A stretch of DNA of 64,000 nucleotides from NCBI RefSeq assembly GCF_014649655.1, contig NZ_BMTL01000024.1:103164-167163 (forward strand). The letters run 5' to 3'. Below, piece by piece: positions 30,988 to 39,977 of the stretch (positions are counted from its first letter, which is position 1; each line of letters opens with the position of its first letter). The translations under genes were made by a program, and so were the position numbers. This DNA is from Streptomyces humidus (GTDB lineage: Bacteria; Actinomycetota; Actinomycetes; Streptomycetales; Streptomycetaceae). The notes beneath the pieces are model-generated. The model was not told the DNA's origin, made no database searches, and saw only the letters and a program-made list of their open reading frames with translations.

Positions 30988-32541
30988 CTACTCCTCGCAC
31001 TTCACCGCCTCCTCGGGCGCCTTGACACCCAGGAGTGCCGCGGCCTGTGCGGTCGTCGTGCTCGCGGACGTCAGCTGCGCCCAGTGAGCCTTGACACGGG
31101 CCGTCATCACGGCACGAGGACGCTCCAGAAGCTCACGGATCACCGTCGTCTGCGGGCCCGTCAGGCTCAGTCCGTTCGTCGGGGCCAGCACCTCGTCCGG
31201 GCCGCTGACGCTGTCCCCCAGCCGCATGTTCCGGAAGGTGGCCATCGGGGTGGGGTCCGTGCTCAGGACCAGCCACATGACGGTCACCGGGCGTGCGTCG
31301 TCGCACGTCTCCTGCGTCGTCATGTCCTCCGAGCCCCCGACCAGGACCGTGGCGGCTCCCACCGCGAACTCGGGGACGCGGTTGCCGCCCCAGCGCGTGC
31401 CGACGGTGACCTCGCCCGGCGTGGTCGAGGGGTCGAGAGCACCGTCGACCTCCACTTGGTCGCCGATGTAGATCCTCTGGCGGACCGTCAGACCTGCCTG
31501 GGCCGCGGTACCGCCGGCGGCGGACTGGACACGGTCGACGACCTCGGCCCAGTCGGACCGCACACCGCTCCACTCGTCGAACGAGCAGTACGTCGAGCGG
31601 CCGTGCCGCGCGCACGACTGGACCTTCTGCGGAGTGTCGAACGCCGTCCTGCGGGCTGCTTCCAGCCCCTTCGTGTCACACGAGAGCTGGCCGGCCGCGC
31701 CGGCCGCGGTGACCGCGAGGCCGAGGACGGCAGCCGCCTTGACGGCCCGGGTACGGCCCCCGGACCGCAGCAGCGCCACGCAGACCAGCACCGCGCACAC
31801 GCCCGCCGCGTACACGGCGTGCCAGCCGGCGGGGCGGCCGAGCAGATCGCTGGGGACCGGGTCGCCGCCGCTCCGGGCGACGAAGAGGACCGGCGAGAGC
31901 CAGCCCTGCCGGCTGCCCTCGTCCTCCGCCGCGGAGGCGACGACGAAAAGGAGGTAGAGGGGGATCGTGGCCAGTATGGGAACGAAGGAGGAGGGCAGCA
32001 GAGTGGCCAGCAGCACCCCCATGACACCGGCCAGCAGCACGGTCAGGGGGCCGACGGCCAGCTCTCCCACGGAACCGTGGCCGATCGCCCCCGGCTTCAG
32101 CGCCTCCAGGCCGAACTCGCCCGCGACGACGAGCGCGGTGAGCGCCGCGTACGGGATCACGGACAGCACATGGGCGAGGATGCGCCGCCACGGCTCCATC
32201 GCCAGGACGTCGAACTGCCGCACCGTGTTGCTCTTCCGGGAACGCAGCGCGGCCGCGTTGCAGCAGATGAACACCGCGACGGCGAACAGCAGAGGTTCCG
32301 TCTGGGTCTGCCGGTCGACCGTGTTGAGGACGGGGTAGTCGTCCATGCCGTCCCGTCCCATGAGCCGCAGGGCGACGTAGCCGAGGTAGAGGGCGAAGGT
32401 GAGCAGGACCGGGACCTGCAGAAGCAGCTCGCGGGCCTCGAAGCGGGCGAGGGCGAGGACGGCTCGAGCGCGGTGGCGCTCGCGCGGGGGCTCGGCGAGC
32501 GCGGGCGTCGGCTCGGTGATCGTCGAAGTCGCCGTGCTCAT
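30988..32541 (-). CDS. ABC-2-like permease/membrane protein (paralogue A)
   Basis: 517 residues: a cytoplasmic Arg-rich start (RERHRARAVLALARFEARELLLQVPVLL, the typical opening of ABC-2 permeases), about six helices in the first 290 residues, then a soluble part of about 220 residues with a Cys pair region (CARHGRSTYCSF) and the C-terminal LLGVKAPEEAVKCEE. Its ATG overlaps the stop of the ATPase gene (ATGA), so it is the permease partner of that ATPase. It is a paralogue of the 29202-30833 gene. The substrate is unknown. Confidence 0.82.
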   Translation of the reverse strand: MSTATSTITEPTPALAEPPRERHRARAVLALARFEARELLLQVPVLLTFALYLGYVALRLMGRDGMDDYPVLNTVDRQTQTEPLLFAVAVFICCNAAALRSRKSNTVRQFDVLAMEPWRRILAHVLSVIPYAALTALVVAGEFGLEALKPGAIGHGSVGELAVGPLTVLLAGVMGVLLATLLPSSFVPILATIPLYLLFVVASAAEDEGSRQGWLSPVLFVARSGGDPVPSDLLGRPAGWHAVYAAGVCAVLVCVALLRSGGRTRAVKAAAVLGLAVTAAGAAGQLSCDTKGLEAARRTAFDTPQKVQSCARHGRSTYCSFDEWSGVRSDWAEVVDRVQSAAGGTAAQAGLTVRQRIYIGDQVEVDGALDPSTTPGEVTVGTRWGGNRVPEFAVGAATVLVGGSEDMTTQETCDDARPVTVMWLVLSTDPTPMATFRNMRLGDSVSGPDEVLAPTNGLSLTGPQTTVIRELLERPRAVMTARVKAHWAQLTSASTTTAQAAALLGVKAPEEAVKCEE

Positions 32542-33461
32542 GCCCCCACCGCCGCGTCGTCGCCGTCGAGGACGAGCAGATAGCCGTCCTCCAGGGTGGG
32601 TTCGACGAGATCGGCCCCCTTCGGCGGGTCGCCGACGTTGCGGAAGGCGCCCATGCCGGTGCGCCAGCCGGCCAGCGCGTTCGGATCGCGTTCGGCGCTG
32701 CTCCAGACCCGGCCCGCCGCGCGGGCGGTCAGCTCGGCAGGGGCGCCCTCGAAGCGGACACGGCCGCGGGCCAGCACCACGACACGGTGGCAGAGCATCG
32801 CCACGTCCTCCGTCTGGTGGGTGGACAGCAGCACCGTGCGGCCTTCGCCCGCCTGGGCGATCAACTCACGGAAGCGCATGCGCTGTTCGGGGTCGAGGCC
32901 GACGGTCGGCTCGTCCAGCACGAGGAAGCCGGGGTCACCGACGAGGGCGGCGGCCAGGGCGACGCGCTGGCGCATGCCGCCGGACAGCCGCTTGAGACGC
33001 TTGCCGCGCACTTCGGAAAGGTCGACGGCCTCCAGCACGCGCCGCACCTCACCCAGCCGGGCGGTGCGGTCGGTCAGCTCCTTCAGGATCGCCACGTAGT
33101 CGACGAAGTCGAAGGCCGTGAAGTCCGGATGGAACCCGGGGTTCTGCGGCAGATAGCCGAGGGTGCGGCGCAGCGCGAGGCGCCCGGAGGGGGTGCCGGG
33201 ATCATGGCCGAGGGCCGTGAACCGCCCGCCGTCGGGCGGGACGGCGGTGGCCAGCACCCGCAGCAGGGTCGTCTTCCCCGCGCCGTTGGGACCGAGCAGG
33301 CCGGTGACGCCGTGGCTCAGCCTCAGTGAGACCCCGTCCAGGGCCCTGGTCCCGCCGAAGCGCAGGGACAGGTCGGTGGCCGTCACGGTGGCGGGGCCCG
33401 AGGCCCCCCGCCCGCCGTGGCCGGGGACGGGTCCGGAAGCGGATGCGGATGCGGTGGTCAT
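32538..33461 (-). CDS. ABC transporter ATP-binding protein
   Basis: 307 residues, a complete nucleotide-binding domain: Walker A GPNGAGKT (57-64), Q-loop LGYLPQNPG (101-109), signature LSGGMRQR (159-166), Walker B FLVLDEP (179-185), D-loop and H-loop His215 (LLSTHQTEDV). The C-terminal extension (230-307) is typical of drug-exporter or ABC-2-type ATPases. ATG 33461 has AGGAG in front. It is followed with a 4-nt overlap by the permease. Preceded by a zinc-finger membrane protein and an ECF sigma factor, so the transporter is probably made in response to that sigma factor. Confidence 0.93.
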   Translation of the reverse strand: MTTASASASGPVPGHGGRGASGPATVTATDLSLRFGGTRALDGVSLRLSHGVTGLLGPNGAGKTTLLRVLATAVPPDGGRFTALGHDPGTPSGRLALRRTLGYLPQNPGFHPDFTAFDFVDYVAILKELTDRTARLGEVRRVLEAVDLSEVRGKRLKRLSGGMRQRVALAAALVGDPGFLVLDEPTVGLDPEQRMRFRELIAQAGEGRTVLLSTHQTEDVAMLCHRVVVLARGRVRFEGAPAELTARAAGRVWSSAERDPNALAGWRTGMGAFRNVGDPPKGADLVEPTLEDGYLLVLDGDDAAVGA

Positions 33462-33543
33462 GTGCGGCTCCTGGAAGTCCGGTCGGCGGTCGGGGCGGGC
33501 TCGGGGGCCGGCTCGGGGGAGGGCTCGGGGCGGGGACGCCGGG

Positions 33544-34386
33544 TCATACGGCGCCCCCGTCACGGAAGCCGCCCAGAGGGCGCGCGTCGAAGCGGTCCCG
33601 GCCCTGGTAGAGCAGCAGTGCGGCGACGGCCGCCACCCCCGCCGCGGCCGCCTGGCCCGCCGCCGTGAAGGGAGCGAGCGTTTCGTGCGTCCGCGTCTGG
33701 AGCTCGCCCACGGCCAGCAGTGCCAGCCATCCCCCGCCGACGAGGGAGGGCGCGAGGACCGAACCGAGCCGGGTGCTCAGCGCGAGCCCCGTCCCGGTCA
33801 GGGCGAGTGCCGGCAGCAGCCAGGCCACGGCAAGCAGCCCGTACCCCGGAAGGGCCAGCGTCGCGGCGCCGTTGCACACCAGCCCGGCGGTGAGCACCGC
33901 CACCGTGCGGATCATGAGCAGCCGGAATCCGTGCAACGGGGCGACGACCGCCATCTCGTACGTAGGGTCGAGGGACGGGCCGTAGGACAGGGCGACCCCG
34001 GCGAGCGGGAGCAGCGGGGCCAGTGCGAGGAACAGCATCGGCTGTCCCACCATGCGCACCGCCAGGACCGTCATGACCAGCAGGAACAGCACCGACAGCA
34101 GCCAGGAGCGGCGCAGTACCGGCGTGGCCGCGAGCAGCCGTGCGGTGTGGTCGGCCACGCCGAGCCGCACCAGCAGCCGCTCGACCGTGCTCGGCCGCGG
34201 CGCGTCCAGTTCGGCGTCCAGCCGTTCCCAGGCAGCGTCCAGCGCGACCGGGTCGGCTGTCTCGGCGAGCCGCGCCCGGCACGGGGCGCACCCGGTGAGA
34301 TGGGCGTCGGCGGACCACAGCAGGGGTGGCGCCAGCTCACCCTGCGCGTAGAGACGCAGGTCGTCCTCCGACACATGCCACGTCAT
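33544..34386 (-). CDS. Zinc-finger (zf-HC2) membrane protein, candidate anti-sigma factor
   Basis: 280 residues. The N-terminal anti-sigma-type zinc motif His29-x3-Cys33-x2-Cys36 (AHLTGCAPC) follows a sigma-binding-like helix (EDDLRLYAQGEL). Six membrane helices (about 95-275) then resemble the permeases of this operon more than a single-pass anti-sigma factor. It lies 67 nt after the ECF sigma gene and 82 nt before the ATPase. The likely role is to hold the sigma factor inactive at the membrane until a signal, perhaps transporter load, releases it; that is inference. Confidence 0.8.
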   Translation of the reverse strand: MTWHVSEDDLRLYAQGELAPPLLWSADAHLTGCAPCRARLAETADPVALDAAWERLDAELDAPRPSTVERLLVRLGVADHTARLLAATPVLRRSWLLSVLFLLVMTVLAVRMVGQPMLFLALAPLLPLAGVALSYGPSLDPTYEMAVVAPLHGFRLLMIRTVAVLTAGLVCNGAATLALPGYGLLAVAWLLPALALTGTGLALSTRLGSVLAPSLVGGGWLALLAVGELQTRTHETLAPFTAAGQAAAAGVAAVAALLLYQGRDRFDARPLGGFRDGGAV

Positions 34387-34453
34387 GCCATGACCTCTCT
34401 CGACTGCTCGTCACCCGCGCGGGCGCGCAGGCCTGCTCCGCACACGTACCGCC

Positions 34454-35002
34454 TCATGCCAGCGCCTCCCGCAGTTGCCTGCGGGCCCGCAGGGCCCGCG
34501 TCTTGACCGTGCCGGGCGGGATGCCGAGCAGAACGGCCGCCTCCCGAGTGGTGAGCCCGTCGATGACGGTGGCCTGCAGAACGGCCCGCAGTTCCGGCGA
34601 GAGTCGGGTGAGGGCCCCGGCGAGGTCCCCGTGCTCAACCCCCGCGAGCACGCGTTCCTCCGCCGAGGCCTCGTCGCGGTGGCGCAACCGGGCCAGCGTC
34701 TGACGCAGCCGCCCGCGCGCCCCGTCACCGCGCAGAGCGTCGACCAGACGACGGGCGGCGATGCGCCACAGCCAGCCGGCCGCGTCGGAAGCGCCCTGCT
34801 CACGGTGGCGGGCGGTCCCGCGCCACACGGCGAGAAACGTCTCCTGGACGACGTCGTCGACTATCCCGGCGTCCGCGCACCGACTGCGCATGCGCGCGGT
34901 CAGCCACGGGGCGTACCGCCGATACAGCTCCTCGAAGGCGTGACGGTCCCGGTCTGCCGCGATGGCCCGCAGCAGTTCCCCGTCGCTTCTCGTTTCGCTC
35001 AC
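34454..35002 (-). CDS. ECF-type RNA polymerase sigma factor
   Basis: 182 residues. Sigma region 2 (about 10-80: AFEELYRRYAPWLTARMRSRC, DDVVQETFLAVWRG) and region 4 (about 125-180: LSPELRAVLQATVIDGLTTREAAVLLGIPPGTVKTRALRARRQLREALA) are complete, with no extra C-terminal domain. GTG start with GAGGAG 2-3 nt upstream. First gene of the operon sigma - anti-sigma - ABC ATPase - permease - (remnant) - permease - membrane proteins. Autoregulation is likely, but no promoter could be assigned in the upstream region. Confidence 0.92.
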   Translation of the reverse strand: MSETRSDGELLRAIAADRDRHAFEELYRRYAPWLTARMRSRCADAGIVDDVVQETFLAVWRGTARHREQGASDAAGWLWRIAARRLVDALRGDGARGRLRQTLARLRHRDEASAEERVLAGVEHGDLAGALTRLSPELRAVLQATVIDGLTTREAAVLLGIPPGTVKTRALRARRQLREALA

Positions 35003-35602
35003 ATCTCCTCATCGGACGAGCCCCGCCGATCGGTTCACGGTTCGCCCCACGATCTTTTCGGACCCGTCCCCACTGCTTGCACGCCCTTCCCCCGCCTGTC
35101 CACACGCCGCTCCCCCGCGCCCTGCTCGCACGCCGTACCCCGCGCCCCGCCCGCCCTTCGACGCCCCGCCCTTCGAGCCCCAAGGCCCCGGCCGTCTCGA
35201 GCCCGTCGGCCATCTCGAGCCCTCCGGTGTCCCAGGAGCCCACAGCCCGCACCGCCTGACGTCCAGCGGCCCGCCGCCCCCGCCGCCCGACGTCCAGCGG
35301 CCCCACGTGACGTACTACAGGCCCGGCCTCCTGCGCGAGACACTCCCTCTGCCCGGGCCCCGACCCACCCGACCCCCGCGAGCCGCCCCCCGATATCCCG
35401 CACGCCATGTCTCCGTAACCGTCGGTTAAGACGACCTTGCGAGGCTCGGCGAATGAAGCCCGCCGTGCCCGAGCCTTCGCCGCCTCCCGAGGGAATCCAG
35501 CCGGGAAACCAGCAGGGAATCCAGCCCCACGGAAGCTCCGCCGCGATCCCGCCCGCACGTTCCGACGCGCCTGTCTCGCTCTTCGCGCGGAAGAATGGGT
35601 AC
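35003..35602. other. 600-nt divergent intergenic region, ECF sigma / ppk, with palindrome
   Basis: The part 35090-35400 is strongly strand-biased C-rich sequence with no convincing gene on either strand. At 35416-35428 there is a perfect palindrome TAACCG-T-CGGTTA, a candidate operator 175 nt before the chosen ppk start. An in-frame upstream ATG at 35453 would lengthen Ppk by 50 residues. No PHO box as clear as that of pstS was found. Confidence 0.5.
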
Positions 35603-37834
35603 ATGAGCCAGTCAGACACCCAGGCCGAGGTCCAGCACGCGCAGCCCTCCGTGGGCTCCATAGCCGCGCACCGCCCGCACACCGTGGCTGCCGTCGTCTC
35701 CGATCTGGAGCCCGACATCGACGCCGACCTCGACACCTACGAGGAGGCGCCCTACGACGGCCCTCAGCTGCCGCAGGGTCGTTTCCTCGACCGGGAACGC
35801 AGCTGGCTCGCGTTCAACGAGCGCGTCCTGGAACTCGCCGAGGACCCGAACACGCCCCTGCTGGAGCGGGCCAACTTCCTCGCGATCTTCGCCAGCAACC
35901 TGGACGAGTTCTTCATGGTGCGGGTGGCCGGCCTGAAGCGCCGCATCGCCACCGGCGTCGCCACCCGCTCCGCCTCCGGCCTCCAGCCGCGCGAGGTGCT
36001 GGAGATGATCTGGGCCCGCTCGCGCGAGCTCATGGCCCGCCACGCCGCGACCTACCACGAGGACATCGCCCCCGCGCTCGCCGAGGAGGGCATCCACCTG
36101 GTCCGGTGGAGCGAGCTCACGGAGAAGGAACAGGCGCGTCTGTTCACCCTCTTCCGGCACCAGATCTTCCCGGTCCTGACCCCGCTGGCCGTCGACCCCG
36201 CGCACCCCTTCCCGTACATCTCGGGTCTCTCGCTGAACCTCGCGGTCGTGGTGCGCAACCCGGTCAGCGGCCACAAGCACTTCGCGCGCGTCAAGGTGCC
36301 GCCGCTGCTGTCCCGCTTCCTGGAGAGCTCACCCGGCCGTTACGTCCCCATCGAGGACGTCATCGGCGCCCACCTCGAGGAACTCTTCCCGGGCATGGAG
36401 GTGCTGGAGCACCACGCCTTCCGGCTCACCCGCAACGAGGACCTCGAGGTCGAGGAGGACGACGCCGAGAACCTCCTCCAGGCCCTGGAGAAGGAGCTCA
36501 TGCGGCGCCGCTTCGGGCCGCCGGTGCGCCTTGAGGTCGAGGAGTCCATCGACCGCGAGGTCCTCGACCTGCTGGTGCGCGAGCTGAAGGTCAGCGAGGC
36601 CGAGGTCTACCCGCTGCCCGGCCCGCTCGACCTCACCGGCCTCTTCCGCATCCACGGTCTCGACCGGCCCGAGCTGAAGTACAAGAAGTTCATCGCCGGC
36701 ACCCACCGCGACCTCGCCGAGGTCGAGTCGGCGTCCCCGCCGGACATCTTCGCGGCGCTGCGCAGCCGGGACGTCCTGCTGCACCACCCGTACGACTCCT
36801 TCTCGACGTCCGTGCAGGCGTTCCTGGAGCAGGCGGCCGGCGACCCGGACGTCCTCGCCATCAAGCAGACCCTGTACCGCACCTCGGGTGACTCGCCGAT
36901 AGTCGACGCGCTCATCGAGGCCGCCGAGTCCGGCAAGCAGGTCCTCGTCCTGGTCGAGATCAAGGCCCGCTTCGACGAGCACGCCAACATCAAGTGGGCG
37001 CGCAAGCTGGAGGAGGCCGGCTGCCACGTCGTCTACGGCCTCGTCGGCCTGAAGACGCACTGCAAGCTGTCGCTGGTGGTCCGCCAGGAAGGCGACACGC
37101 TGCGGCGCTACTGCCACGTCGGCACCGGCAACTACCACCCGAAGACGGCCCGTCTCTACGAGGACCTCGGTCTGCTCACCGCCGACCCGCAGGTCGGCGC
37201 GGACCTCTCCGACCTCTTCAACCGGCTCTCCGGCTACTCCCGCCGCGAGACGTACCGCCGTCTCCTGGTCGCCCCCAAGTCGCTGCGCGACGGCCTGATC
37301 TCGCGCGTCGACAAGGAGATCCAGCATCACCGCGCGGGACGGCCGGCGCATGTCCGCATCAAGGTGAACTCGATCGTCGACGAGGCCCTCATCGACTCCC
37401 TCTACCGGGCCTCGCAGGCGGGCGTGCCGGTCGACGTGTGGGTGCGCGGGATCTGCGCGGTGCGTCCGGGCGTCCCCGGGCTGTCGGACAACATCCGGGT
37501 CCGCTCCATACTCGGCCGCTTCCTGGAGCACTCCCGGGTCTTCGGCTTCGGCAACGGCGGGGAGCCCGAGGTGTGGATCGGCAGCGCCGACATGATGCAC
37601 CGCAACCTCGACCGGCGTATCGAGGCCCTGGTCAGGGTCACCGACCCGGGCCACCGGGCGTCCTTGAACCGGCTGCTGGAGACCGGCATGTCCGACGGCA
37701 CCGCCTCATGGCACCTCGGCCCGGACGGCGAATGGACCCGGCACTCGACCGACGCGGACGGCGGCCCCCTGCGCAACGTCCAGGAGATGCTCATAGACGC
37801 CCGGAGGCGCCGGCGTGGCACAGCGACACCATGA
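35603..37834 (+). CDS. ppk: Polyphosphate kinase 1
   Basis: 743 residues. Ppk polymerises the gamma-phosphate of ATP into polyphosphate and, in Streptomyces, regenerates ATP under phosphate limitation. Domains in order: N (about 55-165, FLDRERSWLAFNERVLELAEDP), head (165-360), and two PLD-like catalytic domains C1/C2. The phosphohistidine motif is LKTHCKL (His486); RYCHVGTGNYHPKTARLYEDLGLLTA follows; the second conserved segment DMMHRNLDRRIE is near 664-675. ATG 35603 was chosen because the upstream in-frame extension (from 35453) is low complexity; the extended form is possible. It overlaps the CHAD gene by 20 nt. Confidence 0.95.
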   Translation: MSQSDTQAEVQHAQPSVGSIAAHRPHTVAAVVSDLEPDIDADLDTYEEAPYDGPQLPQGRFLDRERSWLAFNERVLELAEDPNTPLLERANFLAIFASNLDEFFMVRVAGLKRRIATGVATRSASGLQPREVLEMIWARSRELMARHAATYHEDIAPALAEEGIHLVRWSELTEKEQARLFTLFRHQIFPVLTPLAVDPAHPFPYISGLSLNLAVVVRNPVSGHKHFARVKVPPLLSRFLESSPGRYVPIEDVIGAHLEELFPGMEVLEHHAFRLTRNEDLEVEEDDAENLLQALEKELMRRRFGPPVRLEVEESIDREVLDLLVRELKVSEAEVYPLPGPLDLTGLFRIHGLDRPELKYKKFIAGTHRDLAEVESASPPDIFAALRSRDVLLHHPYDSFSTSVQAFLEQAAGDPDVLAIKQTLYRTSGDSPIVDALIEAAESGKQVLVLVEIKARFDEHANIKWARKLEEAGCHVVYGLVGLKTHCKLSLVVRQEGDTLRRYCHVGTGNYHPKTARLYEDLGLLTADPQVGADLSDLFNRLSGYSRRETYRRLLVAPKSLRDGLISRVDKEIQHHRAGRPAHVRIKVNSIVDEALIDSLYRASQAGVPVDVWVRGICAVRPGVPGLSDNIRVRSILGRFLEHSRVFGFGNGGEPEVWIGSADMMHRNLDRRIEALVRVTDPGHRASLNRLLETGMSDGTASWHLGPDGEWTRHSTDADGGPLRNVQEMLIDARRRRRGTATP

Positions 37835-39152
37835 CCTGACCGGCCCCGCGGCCGGGCCCGCGGCGACGGGGGACGCCCTCGCGGGCTACCTCCGTGCCCA
37901 GGCCACGGAGTTCCTCCGCGCGCTGCGCCTGCACCGGGAGTCGGGGGGCGCCGCGTCGCACGGCTCGTCGCCCGCGGGCGGCCCCGCGGGCCGGGCGCAT
38001 CCACGCGCGGGGGAAGCCGGCACGGCGGGCGGCCCGCCCCAGGACCGGGTGGACGCGGTGCGCGCCCTGCGCCGCTCGGCCCGCCGCATCAGCGGCAGCC
38101 TGCACACGTTCCGCCCCCTCCTCGACCCCGAGTGGTCGGAGGAGATGCGGCCCGAACTGGCCTGGCTGTCGGGCACGTTGGCGCTGGAGCACGCGTACGG
38201 GGCCCGACTGGAGCGACTGCTGCTCGCACTGAACCGGCTGTCGGGTTCGACGCCCACGCCGTCTCCCGCGCAGACGCCGGTCCCCGGGACGCCCACGGCC
38301 ACGCCGAAGCCGCTACCGGCCCAGGCCCACGCCCGATCCCAGGCCCAGGCCCAGACGCAGCCGCACACACAGGCACAGCAGCAGGTACACCAGCAGACGC
38401 AGGTACACGTACGCGTACAGGCACAGACGCAGGCACAGACGCAGGCGAGCGGCGCGGCCGGTCAGGCGCTGGGGGGCGGCCGTGCCGGCGCCCAGCCCGC
38501 CGCCCCGGACCGCGGCAACCTCACCGTGGGCGCCGCGAAGGCGGGCGCCCTCCTGGACCGTCAGCTCACCCTCGCCCGCACCCGGGCCCACTCCACCGCG
38601 CTGCAGGCCCTCGGCTCCTCCCGCTTCCACGCCGTCGCCGACAAGGTCGCCGTCCTCGCCAGCGAGGTCCCTCTCACGCCCGCCGCCCTCACCGCCGACC
38701 TGCGCCCCCTGGCACGGGCCGCGGAGGAACGGCTCACCGACGCGGTCACCGCACTTCCGCTGATCACCGCGGGCAGCCCGTACAACGCGGAGGCCCTGAT
38801 CCACGGCCTCTCCCCGGACCCGGCGCCGCATCCGCAGGACGCGCCCTGGCACCAGGTCCGCCTCCTCCTGCGGCTGCACCGGTACGCCTGTGAGGTCGTC
38901 CACGACAGCGGCGCCCCCCTGGACGCCCGGCTGCTCACCGCGGGCCAGGCCCTCGACCGGCACCGCGACGCCTCGGAGGCGGCGGCCGCCGCGGCTCAGG
39001 CGGCCCGCACCCCGCGTATCGCGCCCGCGACGGCGTACGCGCTCGGCGTGCTCCACGCCGACCAGCGCCACGAGGTGGAGGCGGCCCGGTACGCGTTCCA
39101 GCGGTCGTGGCAGAAGCAGACCATCGGCACACCCTGGCCGGACGGGCGGTGA
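37815..39152 (+). CDS. CHAD-domain protein next to ppk
   Basis: 445 residues from GTG 37815, overlapping the end of ppk. The CHAD (conserved histidine alpha-helical) domain is split by a long insert: helices at about 10-140 (YLRAQATEFLRALRLHRESG, VDAVRALRRSARRISGSLHTFRPLL) and about 190-425. CHAD domains bind polyphosphate through basic His/Arg patches, which fits the position after ppk. Residues about 170-220 are a Gln/Thr/His/Ala run (QAQAQTQPHTQAQQQ, VQAQTQAQTQA) encoded by a simple tandem repeat. Likely a polyphosphate-granule protein. Confidence 0.88.
   Translation: MAQRHHDLTGPAAGPAATGDALAGYLRAQATEFLRALRLHRESGGAASHGSSPAGGPAGRAHPRAGEAGTAGGPPQDRVDAVRALRRSARRISGSLHTFRPLLDPEWSEEMRPELAWLSGTLALEHAYGARLERLLLALNRLSGSTPTPSPAQTPVPGTPTATPKPLPAQAHARSQAQAQTQPHTQAQQQVHQQTQVHVRVQAQTQAQTQASGAAGQALGGGRAGAQPAAPDRGNLTVGAAKAGALLDRQLTLARTRAHSTALQALGSSRFHAVADKVAVLASEVPLTPAALTADLRPLARAAEERLTDAVTALPLITAGSPYNAEALIHGLSPDPAPHPQDAPWHQVRLLLRLHRYACEVVHDSGAPLDARLLTAGQALDRHRDASEAAAAAAQAARTPRIAPATAYALGVLHADQRHEVEAARYAFQRSWQKQTIGTPWPDGR
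38335..38450. repeat. Degenerate CAGGCACAGACG-type tandem repeat in CHAD gene
   Basis: A purine/CA-rich run of 6- and 12-nt units (CAGGCACAGACG and variants, AGGTACAC) codes for the Gln/Thr/His-rich insert. It lacks the usual third-position bias, as expected of a recently expanded repeat. Confidence 0.8.
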
Positions 39153-39159
39153 GAACCGG

Positions 39160-39591
39160 ATGAGCACGGCGAGAGACCCCGACGACGCCGTCGTCCAGGC
39201 GGCCGGCTGTGTGCTGTGGCGCCGTTCCCCGGCGGACGCCACTCTGGAGGTGTGTCTCGTGCACCGCCCCAAATACGACGACTGGTCGCACCCCAAGGGC
39301 AAACTGAAACGCGGCGAGGACCCGCTCGCGGCCGCCTTGCGCGAGGTCGAGGAGGAGACGGGCCACCGAGCCGTCCCCGGCGTCCGCCTGCCGACCGCCG
39401 AGTACGAGGCGAACGGCCGCCCCAAGGAGGTCCGCTACTGGGCCGCCGAGGCCGTGTCCGGCGCTTTCGCCCCGAACGACGAGGTCGACCGCCTCCTCTG
39501 GCTGCCCCCGCCGGCCGCCCGCGACCGGCTCACACAGCCGAGGGACCGCTTTCTCCTGGACGCCCTGCTGCACGTCCTGCACCTGGCCTGA
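39160..39591 (+). CDS. Nudix hydrolase (MutT-like)
   Basis: 143 residues. The complete Nudix box G-x5-E-x7-REVxEExG is seen (GKLKRGEDPLAAALREVEEETG), preceded by LVHRPKYDDWSHPKGK. The Lys-rich approach and the pairing with ppk resemble actinobacterial MutT1, but the phosphatase domain that follows in mycobacterial MutT1 is absent. Candidate substrates are oxidised nucleotides or diadenosine/inositol polyphosphates; not decidable here. ATG 39160 is 7 nt after the CHAD stop, so ppk-CHAD-Nudix form one unit. Confidence 0.9.
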   Translation: MSTARDPDDAVVQAAGCVLWRRSPADATLEVCLVHRPKYDDWSHPKGKLKRGEDPLAAALREVEEETGHRAVPGVRLPTAEYEANGRPKEVRYWAAEAVSGAFAPNDEVDRLLWLPPPAARDRLTQPRDRFLLDALLHVLHLA

Positions 39592-39806
39592 CAGGTACCG
39601 AGGGGACCGCGACCGGCCCCCTGCGACCCCGCCCCTCCCCCGGCCCATTCCCGCTGCGCCCTGCACGAAGGCTCTCGGCTCCCGCCGCGACGGAGGCCGG
39701 ATCCCGTCCGGAGCACCGCGGCCCCTCCCCTGGACGGGCCTCGACCGGAAACCACCCCGTGTCCTCGACGTGAGCGTTCCGTGACCTAACCACAACGTCC
39801 CCAGGG
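39592..39806. other. Intergenic segment after Nudix gene
   Basis: C-rich sequence with no gene seen. An AGGGG...CCCCCT imperfect inverted repeat close after the Nudix stop (from about 39600) may be a terminator but is weak. The pstS regulatory elements begin at 39807. Confidence 0.4.
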
Positions 39807-39850
39807 GTTCACCCGCCGTTCATTCACGCCCGTAAGCGCCTTCACCTGAT
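39807..39850 (+). promoter_or_regulatory. PHO box array of pstS
   Basis: GTTCACCCGCC (39807-39817) and GTTCATTCACG (39818-39828) are adjacent 11-nt direct repeats fitting the Streptomyces PhoP unit well. Continuing the 11-nt register, CTTCACCTGAT (39840-39850) is a further good unit and 39829-39839 a poor one. The array ends 5 nt before the -10 element, so PhoP would act in place of a -35. Confidence 0.85.
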
Positions 39851-39855
39851 CTGCC

Positions 39856-39861
39856 TAATTT
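39856..39861 (+). promoter_or_regulatory. pstS -10 element
   Basis: TAATTT directly downstream of the PHO box array, predicting a start near 39868 and a leader of about 110 nt. The leader contains a GCCGCCG/CGGCGGC hairpin (39933-39956) just before the ribosome site. Confidence 0.6.
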
Positions 39862-39977
39862 CGGCCTTACGCGGTGCGGCTCGCGACCAAGCGGGACGTG
39901 TCCGTACCAAACAGACTTCGCACACTCCGCACGCCGCCGGATTTCAGGACGGCGGCTCCTGGAAGGACCTCCCCCAA

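Noticed and set aside
35090..35400. Proline-rich open frames in the ECF sigma/ppk intergenic region
   Set aside because: C-rich low-complexity sequence gives long Pro/Arg/Ala frames in several phases; none has a ribosome site or a consistent third-position bias.
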